This document shows positions 1 to 7,996 of a stretch of 64,000 nucleotides of DNA, in pieces. A model generated the notes under the pieces. That model searched no databases. It was not told the origin of the DNA and saw only the letters and a list, made by a program, of their open reading frames with translations. Source of the stretch: Streptomyces lavendulae subsp. lavendulae (GTDB lineage Bacteria > Actinomycetota > Actinomycetes > Streptomycetales > Streptomycetaceae). The position numbers and the translations under genes are program-made. The stretch is taken from the NCBI RefSeq assembly GCF_002803845.1, contig NZ_CP024985.1:434001-498000 (forward strand), written 5' to 3'. Position 1 is the first letter of the stretch. Every line of letters begins with the position of its first letter.

Positions 1-533
1 GGGCGCCCCCATCCCGGCAGGTTCCGGGCGTAACGGACGCGCCGGGACTCCTCGTCGAAAACACCGGGGGTACCGACCACGGCGTGGGTGACCTTGGCCT
101 GGTCCACTCCCGACTGCTCCATCAGGGCGCGGGCCGCGCCGACGACGAGATCGGCCAGGACTCCGGAGGTGCGGGCGGTGTTGCGCACGGCGGAGCGGGC
201 CACCACGGTCGCGTCCAGGTCCGCGAGGGCGACCCGCACCCACCCGCGGCCGATGTCGATGCCGAGTGCGTATCCGGCCGTCGGATCCGGCGCGTAGAGC
301 ACGGCGGACCGGCCCCGTTCGAGGGAGAGCGTGCCCACCTCGTGCACCAGCCCGGCCTGTTCCAGTACCGCGAGGGCACTGGAGACGGTCGGCTTGGACA
401 AGCCGCTGTCGCGGGAGAGCTGTGCCCGGGAGGCCGGCCCGCCGGTGCGCAGACGCTCCAGCAGCAGCCGCTCGTTGGCGCTGCGCTGGCGTTGCGGATT
501 CCAGGGCTGCTCGGCGCCCCCGTCACTGCCCAT
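1..533 (-). CDS. ROK-family transcriptional regulator, N-terminal part (runs off the window)
   Basis: Read on the minus strand from an ATG at 533, the frame stays open to base 1. It begins MGSDGGAEQPWNPQRQ and shows a MarR-like winged HTH (about residues 18-70, including LSRDSGLSKPTVSSAL). The start of a ROK/actin-like ATPase fold follows (ALGIDIGRGWVRVALADLD) and then a VVGTPGVF stretch. ROK repressors couple sugar or sugar-derivative sensing to DNA binding. The sugar-site and zinc-motif half lies outside the window, so the ligand is unknown. It is divergent from the permease at 810, and a palindrome sits between them, so auto- and permease control is plausible. Family assignment is firm; substrate is not inferable. 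Confidence 0.85.
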   Translation of the reverse strand, partial: MGSDGGAEQPWNPQRQRSANERLLLERLRTGGPASRAQLSRDSGLSKPTVSSALAVLEQAGLVHEVGTLSLERGRSAVLYAPDPTAGYALGIDIGRGWVRVALADLDATVVARSAVRNTARTSGVLADLVVGAARALMEQSGVDQAKVTHAVVGTPGVFDEESRRVRYARNLPGWGR

Positions 534-691
534 CACGCAAACATTCTCGCATCACTCCTGGTGGGCCGGTGTTTCCCGGCGGATCTCCCGGAGTAGGGAC
601 TCCGGCCGCCCGTGCGTCATGACGCCTCCGCACGGTGGGTGCCTCACCCGGCCGCGGCTCGGCGCATCCGCACGTGCCGCGCCCGCAACTC

Positions 692-722
692 TTGACGCAC
701 ATAAGTAAAGGTTCCTAACTTG
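692..722 (+). promoter_or_regulatory. Promoter with overlapping ROK-type operator upstream of the permease
   Basis: TTGACG (692-697) and TAACTT (716-721) with 18-bp spacing form a good sigma-70-like promoter pointing at the permease. An imperfect palindrome at 702-722 (AAGTAAAGGTTCCTAACTT core) fills the spacer and covers the -10. Its half-site GTTAGGAA resembles sites reported upstream of ROK-controlled genes in Streptomyces. Repression by the divergent ROK protein is inferred from position and symmetry. The rest of 534-809 holds nothing else I recognise. Confidence 0.5.
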
Positions 723-809
723 AGCGCCCGAGAGCCCGTACTGCGCCTCAACAGGCCCTGCGGTGCTCCGTCCTGCCTTCCGAACCACCACCCGCTCAGG
801 GAGCCCCCC

Positions 810-2276
810 ATGTCCGGATCCCCGCCCGCGAACGGCGGCTTCACCCGCCGGATCGGCCTGTTCCAGGCGACCGCCATCAACATGAGCCAGATGTGCGGCA
901 TCGGCCCCTTCGTCACGATCCCGCTGATGGTCGCCGCCTTCGGTGGTCCCCAGGCCGTCGTCGGCTTCCTGGCGGGCGCGGTCCTGGCCCTCGCCGACGG
1001 ACTCGTCTGGGCCGAGCTCGGGGCATCGCTGCCCGGCTCCGGCGGCAGCTACGTCTACCTCCGCCAGGCCTTCCAGTACCGAACGGGCCGCCTCGTGCCG
1101 TTCCTGTTCGTCTGGACGGCCATGCTCTTCATTCCGCTGATCATGTCGACGGGGGTCGTCGGCTTCGTCCAGTACCTCGGCTACCTCGCGCCCGGCCTGG
1201 GGCAGACCGCCGGGGACCTGACCGGGCTCGGTGTCATCGCGCTCGTCGTCCTGCTGCTGTGGCGGGGCGTCTCCCACATCGCGCGCATCACCACCGTCAT
1301 GTGGGTCGTGATGATCGCTGCGGTGACCCTCGTCATCATCGCCGCCGTCACCCACTTCAGCCCCGGGCGCGCCTTCGACTACCCCGCGGGCGCCTTCGAC
1401 TTCACCTCCACGACGTTCTGGGCCGGCTTCGCCGCCGGGCTGACCATCGGCATCTACGACTACCTCGGCTACAACACCACCGCCTACATGGGCGCCGAGA
1501 TCAAGGATCCCGGCCGCACCCTGCCGCGCGCCACGGTCTGGTCCATCCTCGGCATCATGGCCATCTACCTGCTCCTCCAGGTCGGCGCGCTCGGCGTGAT
1601 CGACTGGCAGCGGATGCTCGACCCGAAGGACGTCGCCGCCACCTCGGTCGCCTCCGCCGTGCTGGAGGAGACCTGGGGCCGGGGCGCGGCCCAGGTGGTC
1701 ACCGTACTGATCCTGGTCACCGCCTTCGCCTCCGTCTTCACCGGGCTGCTCGGCGGCTCCCGGGTGCCCTTCGACGCCGCACGCGACCGGGTGTTCTTCC
1801 GCGCGTACGCGAAGATGCACCCCAGGCACCAGTTCCCCGTACTGGGTCTGGCCACCATGGGCGCCATCACGGCCGTCGGCTTCCTCATCGGCCGGCACAC
1901 GGACCTGGTCACCCTGATCCAGCTGCTGACCACGGTGATGGTGCTGGTCCAGGCGCTCGCGCAGATCGCCGCCCTGACCGTGCTGCGCAAGCGGCAGCCC
2001 GCACTGCCGCGCCCGTACCGCATGTGGCTGTACCCGCTTCCGTCGGTGGTCGCGCTCGTCGGCTGGCTGGTGATCTACGGGTACGCGGACCACAACGCGC
2101 CGGGCCGCCACCCGATCGAGTGGTCCCTGGCCTGGCTCGGCCTCGGCTGCGTCGCCTTCGTCGTGTGGGCCCGGTTCGAGAAGGTCTGGCCGTTCGGCTC
2201 CCGCGAGGTCCGCGAGGAGTACCTGGAAGCGGCACGGTCCCCGGAGGCGGGGCCCGTGCCCGCCTCCGGCAGCTGA
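810..2276 (+). CDS. APC-superfamily amino acid permease
   Basis: A 488-residue hydrophobic protein with about 12 membrane segments. The N-terminal signature (ATAINMSQMCGIGPFVTIPL, then GSGGSYVYLRQAF) is typical of APC amino acid/amine permeases, which import substrate with H+ or by exchange. I chose ATG 810 (MSGSPPANGG), preceded by a purine-rich CAGGGAG, over the upstream in-frame start at 720. Position 720 overlaps the promoter and would add 30 non-conserved residues. The gene ends in a strong hairpin terminator, so it is probably monocistronic. The specific substrate cannot be read from the sequence. Confidence 0.88.
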   Translation: MSGSPPANGGFTRRIGLFQATAINMSQMCGIGPFVTIPLMVAAFGGPQAVVGFLAGAVLALADGLVWAELGASLPGSGGSYVYLRQAFQYRTGRLVPFLFVWTAMLFIPLIMSTGVVGFVQYLGYLAPGLGQTAGDLTGLGVIALVVLLLWRGVSHIARITTVMWVVMIAAVTLVIIAAVTHFSPGRAFDYPAGAFDFTSTTFWAGFAAGLTIGIYDYLGYNTTAYMGAEIKDPGRTLPRATVWSILGIMAIYLLLQVGALGVIDWQRMLDPKDVAATSVASAVLEETWGRGAAQVVTVLILVTAFASVFTGLLGGSRVPFDAARDRVFFRAYAKMHPRHQFPVLGLATMGAITAVGFLIGRHTDLVTLIQLLTTVMVLVQALAQIAALTVLRKRQPALPRPYRMWLYPLPSVVALVGWLVIYGYADHNAPGRHPIEWSLAWLGLGCVAFVVWARFEKVWPFGSREVREEYLEAARSPEAGPVPASGS

Positions 2277-2282
2277 GGTACC

Positions 2283-2319
2283 GGGGGCGCCCGGCGGACC
2301 AGGTCCGCCGGGCGCCCCC
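2283..2319 (+). terminator. Strong GC-rich hairpin terminator after the permease
   Basis: A perfect 17-bp stem (left arm 2283-2299, right arm 2303-2319, 3-nt loop) starts 6 bp after the permease stop. There is no T-run, which is usual for Streptomyces terminators. It also separates the permease from the convergent NRPS remnant. Confidence 0.8.
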
Positions 2320-2329
2320 GCGGTTCCGT

Positions 2330-3215
2330 GGCCCTCGCCAGGCGGGGAGCGGCGGCAGGAACCCGGTGCCCGCGAGGTAGCGGACGCAGACCCCGAGGAG
2401 TGCCGCGTCGACCGGCGGGCACTCAATGCCGGAACCGGCCAGTGTGCTGAGCGTGCTGGACTGGTCGTACCGGACGTCCACCGCGGAGCGGCCCGGGTTG
2501 CGGTCGCTGAGGAGCATCGCCGCCACCAGCGCGCCGTCACCGGCGGAGACGGCCTCTTCCGTCGCGGCGGCCGGCCGGTCGCGCCACACGTCCGGGCGCA
2601 GGCCCTCGATCCGGTACCCGGCTTCCCGCAGTGCCTCCTCCAGCGCCCGGACGGGGAGCAGTTCGGTCCGGTTCCGGTGGTGGGCCCGGCCCTGCGCGTC
2701 GGGGTTCGGCGACAGCCGGACGATGGCGGCGGCGACGTAGTCGACGGGCACGATGTCGACGGCCGGCTCCGGCTCCCCCGGATCCGGCCCGGTCCGGGGC
2801 CGCTCCGATGGCGGCCATCGCCCGGCCCGGCGACGTACCCGTTGCCGGACACCTCGGCCGGGTCGAGCCGCCGGTCCTCCGTGATCACGTCGGGGTTGTC
2901 GCCGGTGGCACGGTCGGCGTCCGCCGCCGGGCCGGTGCCGGGCCGCGGGGCGAGGGGCGCCAGCGCGGCGACCGTCGGGGTCTCGAACAGACGGCGCGGG
3001 GACAGATCGGCCCCGGTGGCGGCACGCATCCGGCCGATGTGCCGGATGGACAGCAGGGAGTGGCCGCCCGGCTCGAAGAAGTTGTCGTCCACGCCGCCCT
3101 GCGGCAGCCCGAGGACTTCGGCGAACAGGGTGCACAGCAGCTCCTCCCGCTCGTTCGCGGGTGCGCGCCCGGCAGCCGCGGCCTTGCGCTCCTGACGGGC
3201 GGGCGGCCACGTGGG
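2330..3215 (-). pseudogene. Remnant of an NRPS terminal module (carrier protein + thioester reductase)
   Basis: Minus-strand reading starts abruptly at about 3215 inside an adenylation/carrier linker (ARQERKAAAAG). It continues into an intact peptidyl-carrier domain with the DNFFEPGGHS motif; the 4'-phosphopantetheine serine codon is near 3059. Next comes the entry of a thioester-reductase domain (VITEDRRLDPAEVSGNGYV, to about 2830). A jump of frame and loss of the central Rossmann part follow, then the reductase tail (VDIVPVDYVAAAIVRL at about 2700-2765, through LLGVCVRYLAGTGFLPP near 2340). No condensation or adenylation domain remains and there is no start codon. It is the 3' scar of an NRPS that released an aldehyde or alcohol product. 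Confidence 0.75.
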
Positions 3216-3230
3216 GGGGGAAGGTAGTTC

Positions 3231-3267
3231 ATGGACAGCCGTCCATGTATTCTGGACATCTGTCCAT
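3231..3267 (+). promoter_or_regulatory. Tandem inverted repeats (TetR-type operator) upstream of DUF1304-TetR
   Basis: Two dyads share the half-site TGGACA/TGTCCA: ATGGACAGCCGTCCAT at 3231-3246 and TGGACATCTGTCCA at 3253-3266. They lie immediately upstream of the DUF1304 start, in the expected promoter position. The only regulator in the operon is the TetR gene at 3652, so it is the natural candidate to bind here and autoregulate. Confidence 0.6.
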
Positions 3268-3292
3268 GACATCTCAGGGAGGGGCTACACCC

Positions 3293-3655
3293 ATGGAGAC
3301 GACCGCGACCGTACTGGTCGGCCTGGTGGCCGCACTGCACGCGTATTTCCTGGTGCTGGAGATGTTCCTGTGGGAGCGGGCCCCCGGCCGCAAGCTCTCC
3401 GGGTTCAACGCGGAACTCGCCCGCGCCACCGCTCCGCTCGCCGCGAACCAGGGCCTGTACAACGGATTCCTGGCCGCCGGCCTGCTCTGGGGCCTGTTCG
3501 CCGCCGACCCGACCGGGTTCCAGGTCCGGGTGTTCTTCCTCGGCTGCGTACTGGTCGCCGGGGTGTACGGGGGCCTCACCGCCAACCGGCGCATCCTGCT
3601 CGCCCAGGCGCTGCCCGGCGCACTCGCGCTCGGCGCCGTCCTGCTGGCCGGGTGA
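3293..3655 (+). CDS. DUF1304 small membrane protein
   Basis: 120 residues with about four hydrophobic helices. It matches the DUF1304 pattern: an N-terminal helix with HAYFLVLEMFLWE, a central ANQGLYNGFLAAGLLWGL, and a final helix. The family is of unknown function and often sits beside TetR regulators. ATG 3293 follows a strong GGGAGGGG ribosome-binding site. The stop codon overlaps the TetR start (GTGA), so the two are translationally coupled. A role in efflux or stress is possible but not shown. Confidence 0.85.
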   Translation: METTATVLVGLVAALHAYFLVLEMFLWERAPGRKLSGFNAELARATAPLAANQGLYNGFLAAGLLWGLFAADPTGFQVRVFFLGCVLVAGVYGGLTANRRILLAQALPGALALGAVLLAG

Positions 3656-4227
3656 GCGGCGTGCCGGAAGACCCCCGTACGGAACGGACCCGGGCCAAGC
3701 TGCGCACAGCCCTGCTGGAGGAGTGCGCGAGCCGCCCGCTGGAGGCGGTCAGCGTCGCGGCCCTGGTGCGCCGGGCCGGGGTCGGCCGGGCCACGTTCTA
3801 CCTCCACTACGCCGACCTGGAGGCGCTGTCCGTCGACGCCTGCGCCGAGATCGTCCGTGCGGCCGTGGACGCCCTGCACGCCTGGCGCGGCGTCCCCGAC
3901 CCCGCCGCCCCACCGCCGGCCCTGACCGCCTTCTTCGACTCGCTCCCCCAACACGCCGGGCTCTACCGCGAGTTGCTGCGCCCGGGCGGCGGCGGGCCGC
4001 TCGGCCTCGTCCTCCACCAGGACCTGCGCGCCCGCAGTCGCGCCGAGCGCGCCCTGGCCGGCGCCCCGGAGCCCGACCTGATCGCCTCCGCCGTGGCCGC
4101 GACCTTCGCCGGGATCCTCGCCGACTGGCTCCACGGCCTGATCGAGGCCACCCCGGCCGAGATCGCGGGACGGGTCTGGCGCCTGCTGATCACCCTCCAC
4201 CGGGCCCCCGGCCCCGACTGGGGCTGA
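3652..4227 (+). CDS. TetR-family transcriptional regulator
   Basis: 191 residues from GTG 3652, which overlaps the DUF1304 stop by 4 bp; GTG 3661 is an alternative start. The N-terminal HTH is clear (VSVAALVRRAGVGRATFYLH, about residues 25-45) and is followed by an all-helical ligand domain. It probably represses its own operon through the dyads at 3231-3267. Its 3' end overlaps the convergent aldo/keto reductase by 38 bp. Confidence 0.85.
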   Translation: MSGVPEDPRTERTRAKLRTALLEECASRPLEAVSVAALVRRAGVGRATFYLHYADLEALSVDACAEIVRAAVDALHAWRGVPDPAAPPPALTAFFDSLPQHAGLYRELLRPGGGGPLGLVLHQDLRARSRAERALAGAPEPDLIASAVAATFAGILADWLHGLIEATPAEIAGRVWRLLITLHRAPGPDWG

Positions 4228-5125
4228 CCAGCCCCGACATCCGGCGGGCGATGCGCCGCCAGCGGGAGGGCCTGCCACCGAGCCGGGGCGGGTCGGACGT
4301 CTCGGGGGCGGGGCCGAGCCGGCGGCCCGAGTCGAGCCCGCCCAGCGCGGCCAGGTCGGACGCGTCCAGTTCGAAGCCGAAGACGTCCAGGTTCTCGCGG
4401 ATCCGGGCGGGGGTGACCGACTTGGGGATGGCGATCACGCCCTGCTGGAGGTGCCAGCGCAGCACGACCTGGGCGGCACTGCGGCCGTGCCTGCCTGCGA
4501 CGGCGAGCACTGCGGGCTCCGCCAGCAGGTCCTTGCCCTGGCCGGGCGGGGCCCAGGCCTCGGTCGCGATGCCGTGGGCGGCGTGGGCTTCGCGCAGTTC
4601 CCGCTGCCGGAAGTACGGGTGCAGTTCGACCTGGTTGACGGCCGGAACGAGCGGGCTCTCGGCGTGCAGCCGCGCCAACTGGGCAGGGCCGAAGTTCGAG
4701 ACGCCGACGACCTTGGCCCGCCCGCTCCCGGCGATCTCCTCGAAGGTCCGCCAGATGGCCGGGTACTCCTCGTGCATCGGGCGCGGCCAGTGGATCAGGT
4801 ACAGGTCCACGTGATCGAGGCCCAGCCGGTCGAGGGAGGCGTCGAACGCGCGCAGCACGTTGTCCCGGCTCCATGTTTCGTCGCGGTCGTTCCACAGCTT
4901 GGTGGTGACGAAGAGCTCCCCGCGCGGCACCCCCGAGGCGGAGATCGCCCGGCCCGCGCCCCTCTCGTTCGCGTACACGGCGGCCGTGTCGATGCTGCGG
5001 TATCCCGCTTCGAGGGCGGTCGCGACGGCGGCCTGCGCCCCGGTGTCCGGCACGCGCCACAGCCCGAAGCCCAGTTGGGGCATGCGGGTGCCGTTGTCGA
5101 GGGTGACGAAGGGGACTTGATTCAC
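4190..5125 (-). CDS. Aldo/keto reductase (NADPH-dependent)
   Basis: 311 residues from GTG 5125 (VNQVPFVTLDNG). The catalytic tetrad is visible: Asp and Tyr in SIDTAAVYANE, Lys in FVTTKLWND, His in VDLYLIHWP. The cofactor-phosphate loop (IPKSVTPARIRENLDVF) is also present, so it should reduce aldehydes or ketones with NADPH. The upstream in-frame ATG codons would overlap the operator region and add non-conserved sequence. The C-terminus is about 30 residues longer than usual, basic and low-complexity, and reads over the end of the TetR gene. It is divergent from the SDR at 5281 and shares its control region. Confidence 0.88.
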   Translation of the reverse strand: MNQVPFVTLDNGTRMPQLGFGLWRVPDTGAQAAVATALEAGYRSIDTAAVYANERGAGRAISASGVPRGELFVTTKLWNDRDETWSRDNVLRAFDASLDRLGLDHVDLYLIHWPRPMHEEYPAIWRTFEEIAGSGRAKVVGVSNFGPAQLARLHAESPLVPAVNQVELHPYFRQRELREAHAAHGIATEAWAPPGQGKDLLAEPAVLAVAGRHGRSAAQVVLRWHLQQGVIAIPKSVTPARIRENLDVFGFELDASDLAALGGLDSGRRLGPAPETSDPPRLGGRPSRWRRIARRMSGLVSPSRGRGPGGG

Positions 5126-5200
5126 GTGACGACCGTCCTCTGATCCGTGCGTCCTGTGCGACCGGCACCGCTCGTGGCGCCCCTGTGGCGCCACATGAAA

Positions 5201-5255
5201 CGGATAGGCAATCCGCATACATGGTACGGTCGAGCGAACCGGATAGATCATCCGG
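5201..5255 (+). promoter_or_regulatory. Two TetR-type operators (CGGAT-N5-ATCCG) between aldo/keto reductase and SDR
   Basis: Site 1 is CGGATAGGCAATCCG at 5201-5215. Site 2 is CCGGATAGATCATCCGG at 5239-5255. Both have the same 5-bp spacer and the same half-site as the dyad in front of the TetR gene at 6242. One faces the reductase promoter and the other the SDR promoter, as expected if one repressor controls both divergent genes. Confidence 0.7.
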
Positions 5256-5280
5256 ATGATTGTCTGGAGGTGGACGCCTC

Positions 5281-6171
5281 ATGAAGAGGACAGCCGTGGT
5301 CACGGCCGGAACGGCCGGTATCGGCCTGGAGACGGCCCTGGGGCTGGCAGCTGCCGGGTTCTCGGTCACAGTGGTCGGGCGGGACGCCGAGCGGGGCGCC
5401 CGGGCGGTCGACCGGATCAACGCGACGGGTCCGGCCCGTCCCTCCCGGTTCCTGTCCGCCGACCTCGCCTCTCTGGACGACGTACGCACCCTCGCCGGCC
5501 GGATCAGCGCCGACCACGCCGCCTCGGGCCAACCGCTCACCGTACTGGTCAACAACGTCGGGGCGATGTTCCCGGAGCGGCGGGACCTGGGCGGAGTCGA
5601 GGCCTCGTTCGTCGTCAACCACCTCTCGCCGTACCTGTTGACCGAGCTCCTGCTGCCGACGCTGACCGCCGGCGCGCCGAGCAGGATCGTGAACGTGACC
5701 TCGGGCGCGGTCGGGGTCGCCAAGCGGGGGTTCGACGCCGTCGAACCGCCGGGCGGCTACTACGGCTTCCACTGGTACGGCCGCGCCAAACTCGCCAACC
5801 TCACCTACACGCTCGACCTGGCGGCACGGCTCGACGGCACGGGCGTATCGGTCTTCGCCGCCGACCCCGGCGGCGCCGCGACCGACATGACAGACGGCAC
5901 CCTGACCGACCCGAAGATCGTCTCACCCGCCCTGCGACTGCTGTGGCCACTGGTGCGCCGCCGGTTCGCCCGGTCCACTTCGGGTCCGGCGTCGGTCGCG
6001 GCCCGGCCTTCTATCGCCGCCGCCACGGACGAAACCCTGACGGGACGGACCGGCGTCGTCATCGGCCCCCGGGCCCGACCGGTGGCCCCGCTCCGCCATG
6101 CGGCCGACCCCCGCGCCGCCGAGGCCGTACGCCGCCTCAGCGAGCGGCACGCACCCCTCACGCCGCCCTGA
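5281..6171 (+). CDS. Short-chain dehydrogenase/reductase (SDR)
   Basis: 296 residues from ATG 5281 (MKRTAVVTAG), with a ribosome-binding site CTGGAGGTGG upstream. A Rossmann glycine motif TAGTAGIG lies at about residues 8-15, and the NNVG motif is at about 98. The Ser of NVTSGAV and the active-site pair in WYGRAK (Tyr-x3-Lys) complete the SDR site. It oxidises or reduces an unknown small molecule with NAD(P). It is divergent from the aldo/keto reductase and upstream of a TetR gene with the same operator, so the three probably act in one inducible detoxification or redox response. Confidence 0.87.
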   Translation: MKRTAVVTAGTAGIGLETALGLAAAGFSVTVVGRDAERGARAVDRINATGPARPSRFLSADLASLDDVRTLAGRISADHAASGQPLTVLVNNVGAMFPERRDLGGVEASFVVNHLSPYLLTELLLPTLTAGAPSRIVNVTSGAVGVAKRGFDAVEPPGGYYGFHWYGRAKLANLTYTLDLAARLDGTGVSVFAADPGGAATDMTDGTLTDPKIVSPALRLLWPLVRRRFARSTSGPASVAARPSIAAATDETLTGRTGVVIGPRARPVAPLRHAADPRAAEAVRRLSERHAPLTPP

Positions 6172-6206
6172 CCCGGCCCGACCGGCCATCCGGGCACGGG
6201 CACACG

Positions 6207-6233
6207 GCTATCCGGATCAGCCATCCGGATAGC
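6207..6233 (+). promoter_or_regulatory. Perfect 27-bp TetR operator (same motif as 5201-5255)
   Basis: GCTATCCGGAT and ATCCGGATAGC are perfect inverted arms around CAGCC, 8 bp before the TetR start. The core CCGGAT-N5-ATCCGG is the same as the sites near 5201-5255. The position suggests autorepression by steric block of the promoter. Confidence 0.75.
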
Positions 6234-6241
6234 ATGTCCCC

Positions 6242-6826
6242 ATGACGACGACGCCACTGCGCAAGGACGCGGCCCGCAACTGGGAGCGGATCGTCGCCGT
6301 CGCCCGCGCTCTGGTCGACGAGGGCACACCGTTGCAGCTCAACGACGTCGCCCGCCGCGCCGGACTCGGAGTCGGCACCGTCTACCGGCACTTCGCCACG
6401 CCCGAGGCGCTGCTGGAGACGGTCGCCGCCCCCGGTCTGGAAGCCCTGGCCGTCCACGGCGAGCGGGCGCTGGCCGAAGCCGACGCCTGGCGCGCGCTGG
6501 AAGGCTTCCTGACCCGCACCGTCGAAGCGCAGGTCACCGACGCCTCCCTGGCTCCCGTCACCGCCGCGCCGACGCACGCCCTGCCGCGCACCACGGAACT
6601 CACGCGCTCCTTGTGGTCGGCCGGCACCGCGCTCCTCGACCGGGCCCGCACCGCCGGGGCGGTCCGCCCCGACCTGGCCCCCGCCGACCTGGTTCCGCTC
6701 ATGTGCGGCATCGCACACGCCGTGCACATCCACGGCGGCGCCACCCCCGCCGACCGGATCGACACCGCCCACCGCTACCTGACCGCCCTGCTCGAAGGCC
6801 TGCGTTCCACACCGCCGACCGCGTAG
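6242..6826 (+). CDS. TetR-family transcriptional regulator
   Basis: 194 residues. The HTH at about residues 28-50 (LQLNDVARRAGLGVGTVYRHF) and the helix that follows fit a TetR/AcrR repressor with a SMC-type C-terminal domain. The gene sits just downstream of the SDR, with the perfect dyad directly before its ATG. Matching dyads precede the aldo/keto reductase and SDR, so it is the likely local repressor of that divergent pair. The inducer is unknown, possibly a reactive carbonyl given the target enzymes. Confidence 0.88.
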   Translation: MTTTPLRKDAARNWERIVAVARALVDEGTPLQLNDVARRAGLGVGTVYRHFATPEALLETVAAPGLEALAVHGERALAEADAWRALEGFLTRTVEAQVTDASLAPVTAAPTHALPRTTELTRSLWSAGTALLDRARTAGAVRPDLAPADLVPLMCGIAHAVHIHGGATPADRIDTAHRYLTALLEGLRSTPPTA

Positions 6827-7063
6827 GGAAGGGCACCACGCAGGCGTGGCGCCCTCGGGATTTTGACCACTGTTCATCCGGCCGGGGTGCTGATGGTCGA
6901 ACCGGAGGACGCACCGGACGCACCGGACGCCGACGGTGGCCCGGGTGACGGCGGTGGCATCTCGGAGGCCGGAGCTCCCGCCGGGGCAGCGGCGGCCGGG
7001 AAGCGGGTGACGAGAACACGGGCAACAGTGGCGAGAGCAACGACGACTGAATGGCGGGCATCC

Positions 7064-7222
7064 GAGGAGGTTCTGGGTGAGCATCTTGTGGCTGATGCCT
7101 TCGATCTCGTTCCGCAGCTCGCCGAACCGCAGGGTGTCCCCTCCGAGGGCCTCGATGATCAGGAGCGCCCATTTGTTCGCGACGCCCGAGAAGGTCTCCC
7201 GTCCGAGAGAATCCGCGCGCCG
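7064..7222 (-). pseudogene. HxlR-type winged-helix regulator fragment
   Basis: About 53 codons on the minus strand read GVANKWALLIIEALGG then TLRFGELRNEIEGISHKMLTQNL. This is the recognition half of an HxlR/MarR-like regulator. The sequence loses similarity on both sides: no start, no wing, no C-terminus. It is a decayed scrap, and the surrounding 6827-7396 holds nothing else recognisable. Confidence 0.65.
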
Positions 7223-7396
7223 CAGATCATGCCCCAGCTGATGTACCTGAAGGGCGGAGCACCGGCAGAGGGCGGGCAGCTTGCTGCCGACCTGTGCCAC
7301 CACCGGCCGCGCACGGCGGCGAAAGATCGACTTCCGGGCCGGAACCGACTCCGCGACACTGTGGAAAAGGCGATCCCCGAGGAAGGACCGAGGTAC

Positions 7397-7615
7397 GTGA
7401 TCGCGGAATCGGACGATGCCCTCACCAGCCGCCATGTAGCCGAGCGCCTGATCAAGAGCCACCCCGCACTCGACGTCGACCTGGTACAGAAGTCGGCACA
7501 AACGGCGTACGAAGAGCTCAGGTACGCACGCGTGCGCGCCTACCTGCCGGTCCTCATGGAGCGCAGGGCCAAGGACCTGCTGTCCTCCGACGCGCTGCCC
7601 GCAGGCGATACCTGA
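7397..7615 (+). CDS. Three-helix-bundle dimerization-domain protein (DUF3562-like), copy 1
   Basis: 72 residues from GTG 7397, preceded by GAGGAAGG. The core TAYEELRYARVRAYLPVLME and the following RRAKDLL are shared almost exactly with the protein at 33607. This small all-helical family is common in Streptomyces; the name comes from its predicted fold and its function is unknown. No operon partner is evident, since an HxlR fragment lies upstream and an unrelated small gene downstream. Confidence 0.7.
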   Translation: MIAESDDALTSRHVAERLIKSHPALDVDLVQKSAQTAYEELRYARVRAYLPVLMERRAKDLLSSDALPAGDT

Positions 7616-7694
7616 GGTTCGACGGGCTGCGGGAAGGCACGGTGGCTACCCTGGGAGTGGGGCCGAGGCCAGGGATCCGGTGGGAGGCGCGCCG

Positions 7695-7973
7695 ATGAGA
7701 CGACGTCATCACTTCCACATCGAGTACGCCGGGCACTCGGTCAGCGCCACCGTCCAGACGGGCCGCACCCCTGTGGTGTGGGTCCTCGTGGACGGCAAGG
7801 AGACGGGGCACGGGACGACCCGCGGCGACCAGCCCGTCACCTTGGACGTGGAGCTGCCGTCCGATCCGCCGGTCGAGGTCGCCGTGCGCGCGACGCCCGG
7901 CCCAGGTACGCCGCAGTGCGTACTTCTGGCAGACGGTGTGGAAGACCAGGTCATGGCGCCACGTCCGTTCTGA
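7695..7973 (+). CDS. Small hypothetical protein, predicted all-beta
   Basis: 92 residues from ATG 7695 after GGGAGG. Alternating hydrophobic strands (HFHIEYAGHSVSATVQTG, then VVWVLVDGKETGHG) suggest a small beta-sandwich. There is no signal peptide or membrane segment. I do not recognise a family. It is convergent with the LAL regulator at 7997 with only 23 bp between them. Confidence 0.6.
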   Translation: MRRRHHFHIEYAGHSVSATVQTGRTPVVWVLVDGKETGHGTTRGDQPVTLDVELPSDPPVEVAVRATPGPGTPQCVLLADGVEDQVMAPRPF

Positions 7974-7996
7974 CGGCGAGGCACGGGTGTGGCCGC

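Noticed and set aside
552..3272. Very long minus-strand frame opposite the permease
   Set aside because: Only its first 150 codons carry recognisable sequence (the carrier protein). The rest is antisense to the permease, Gly/Arg/Glu-rich with no pattern, a product of high GC3.
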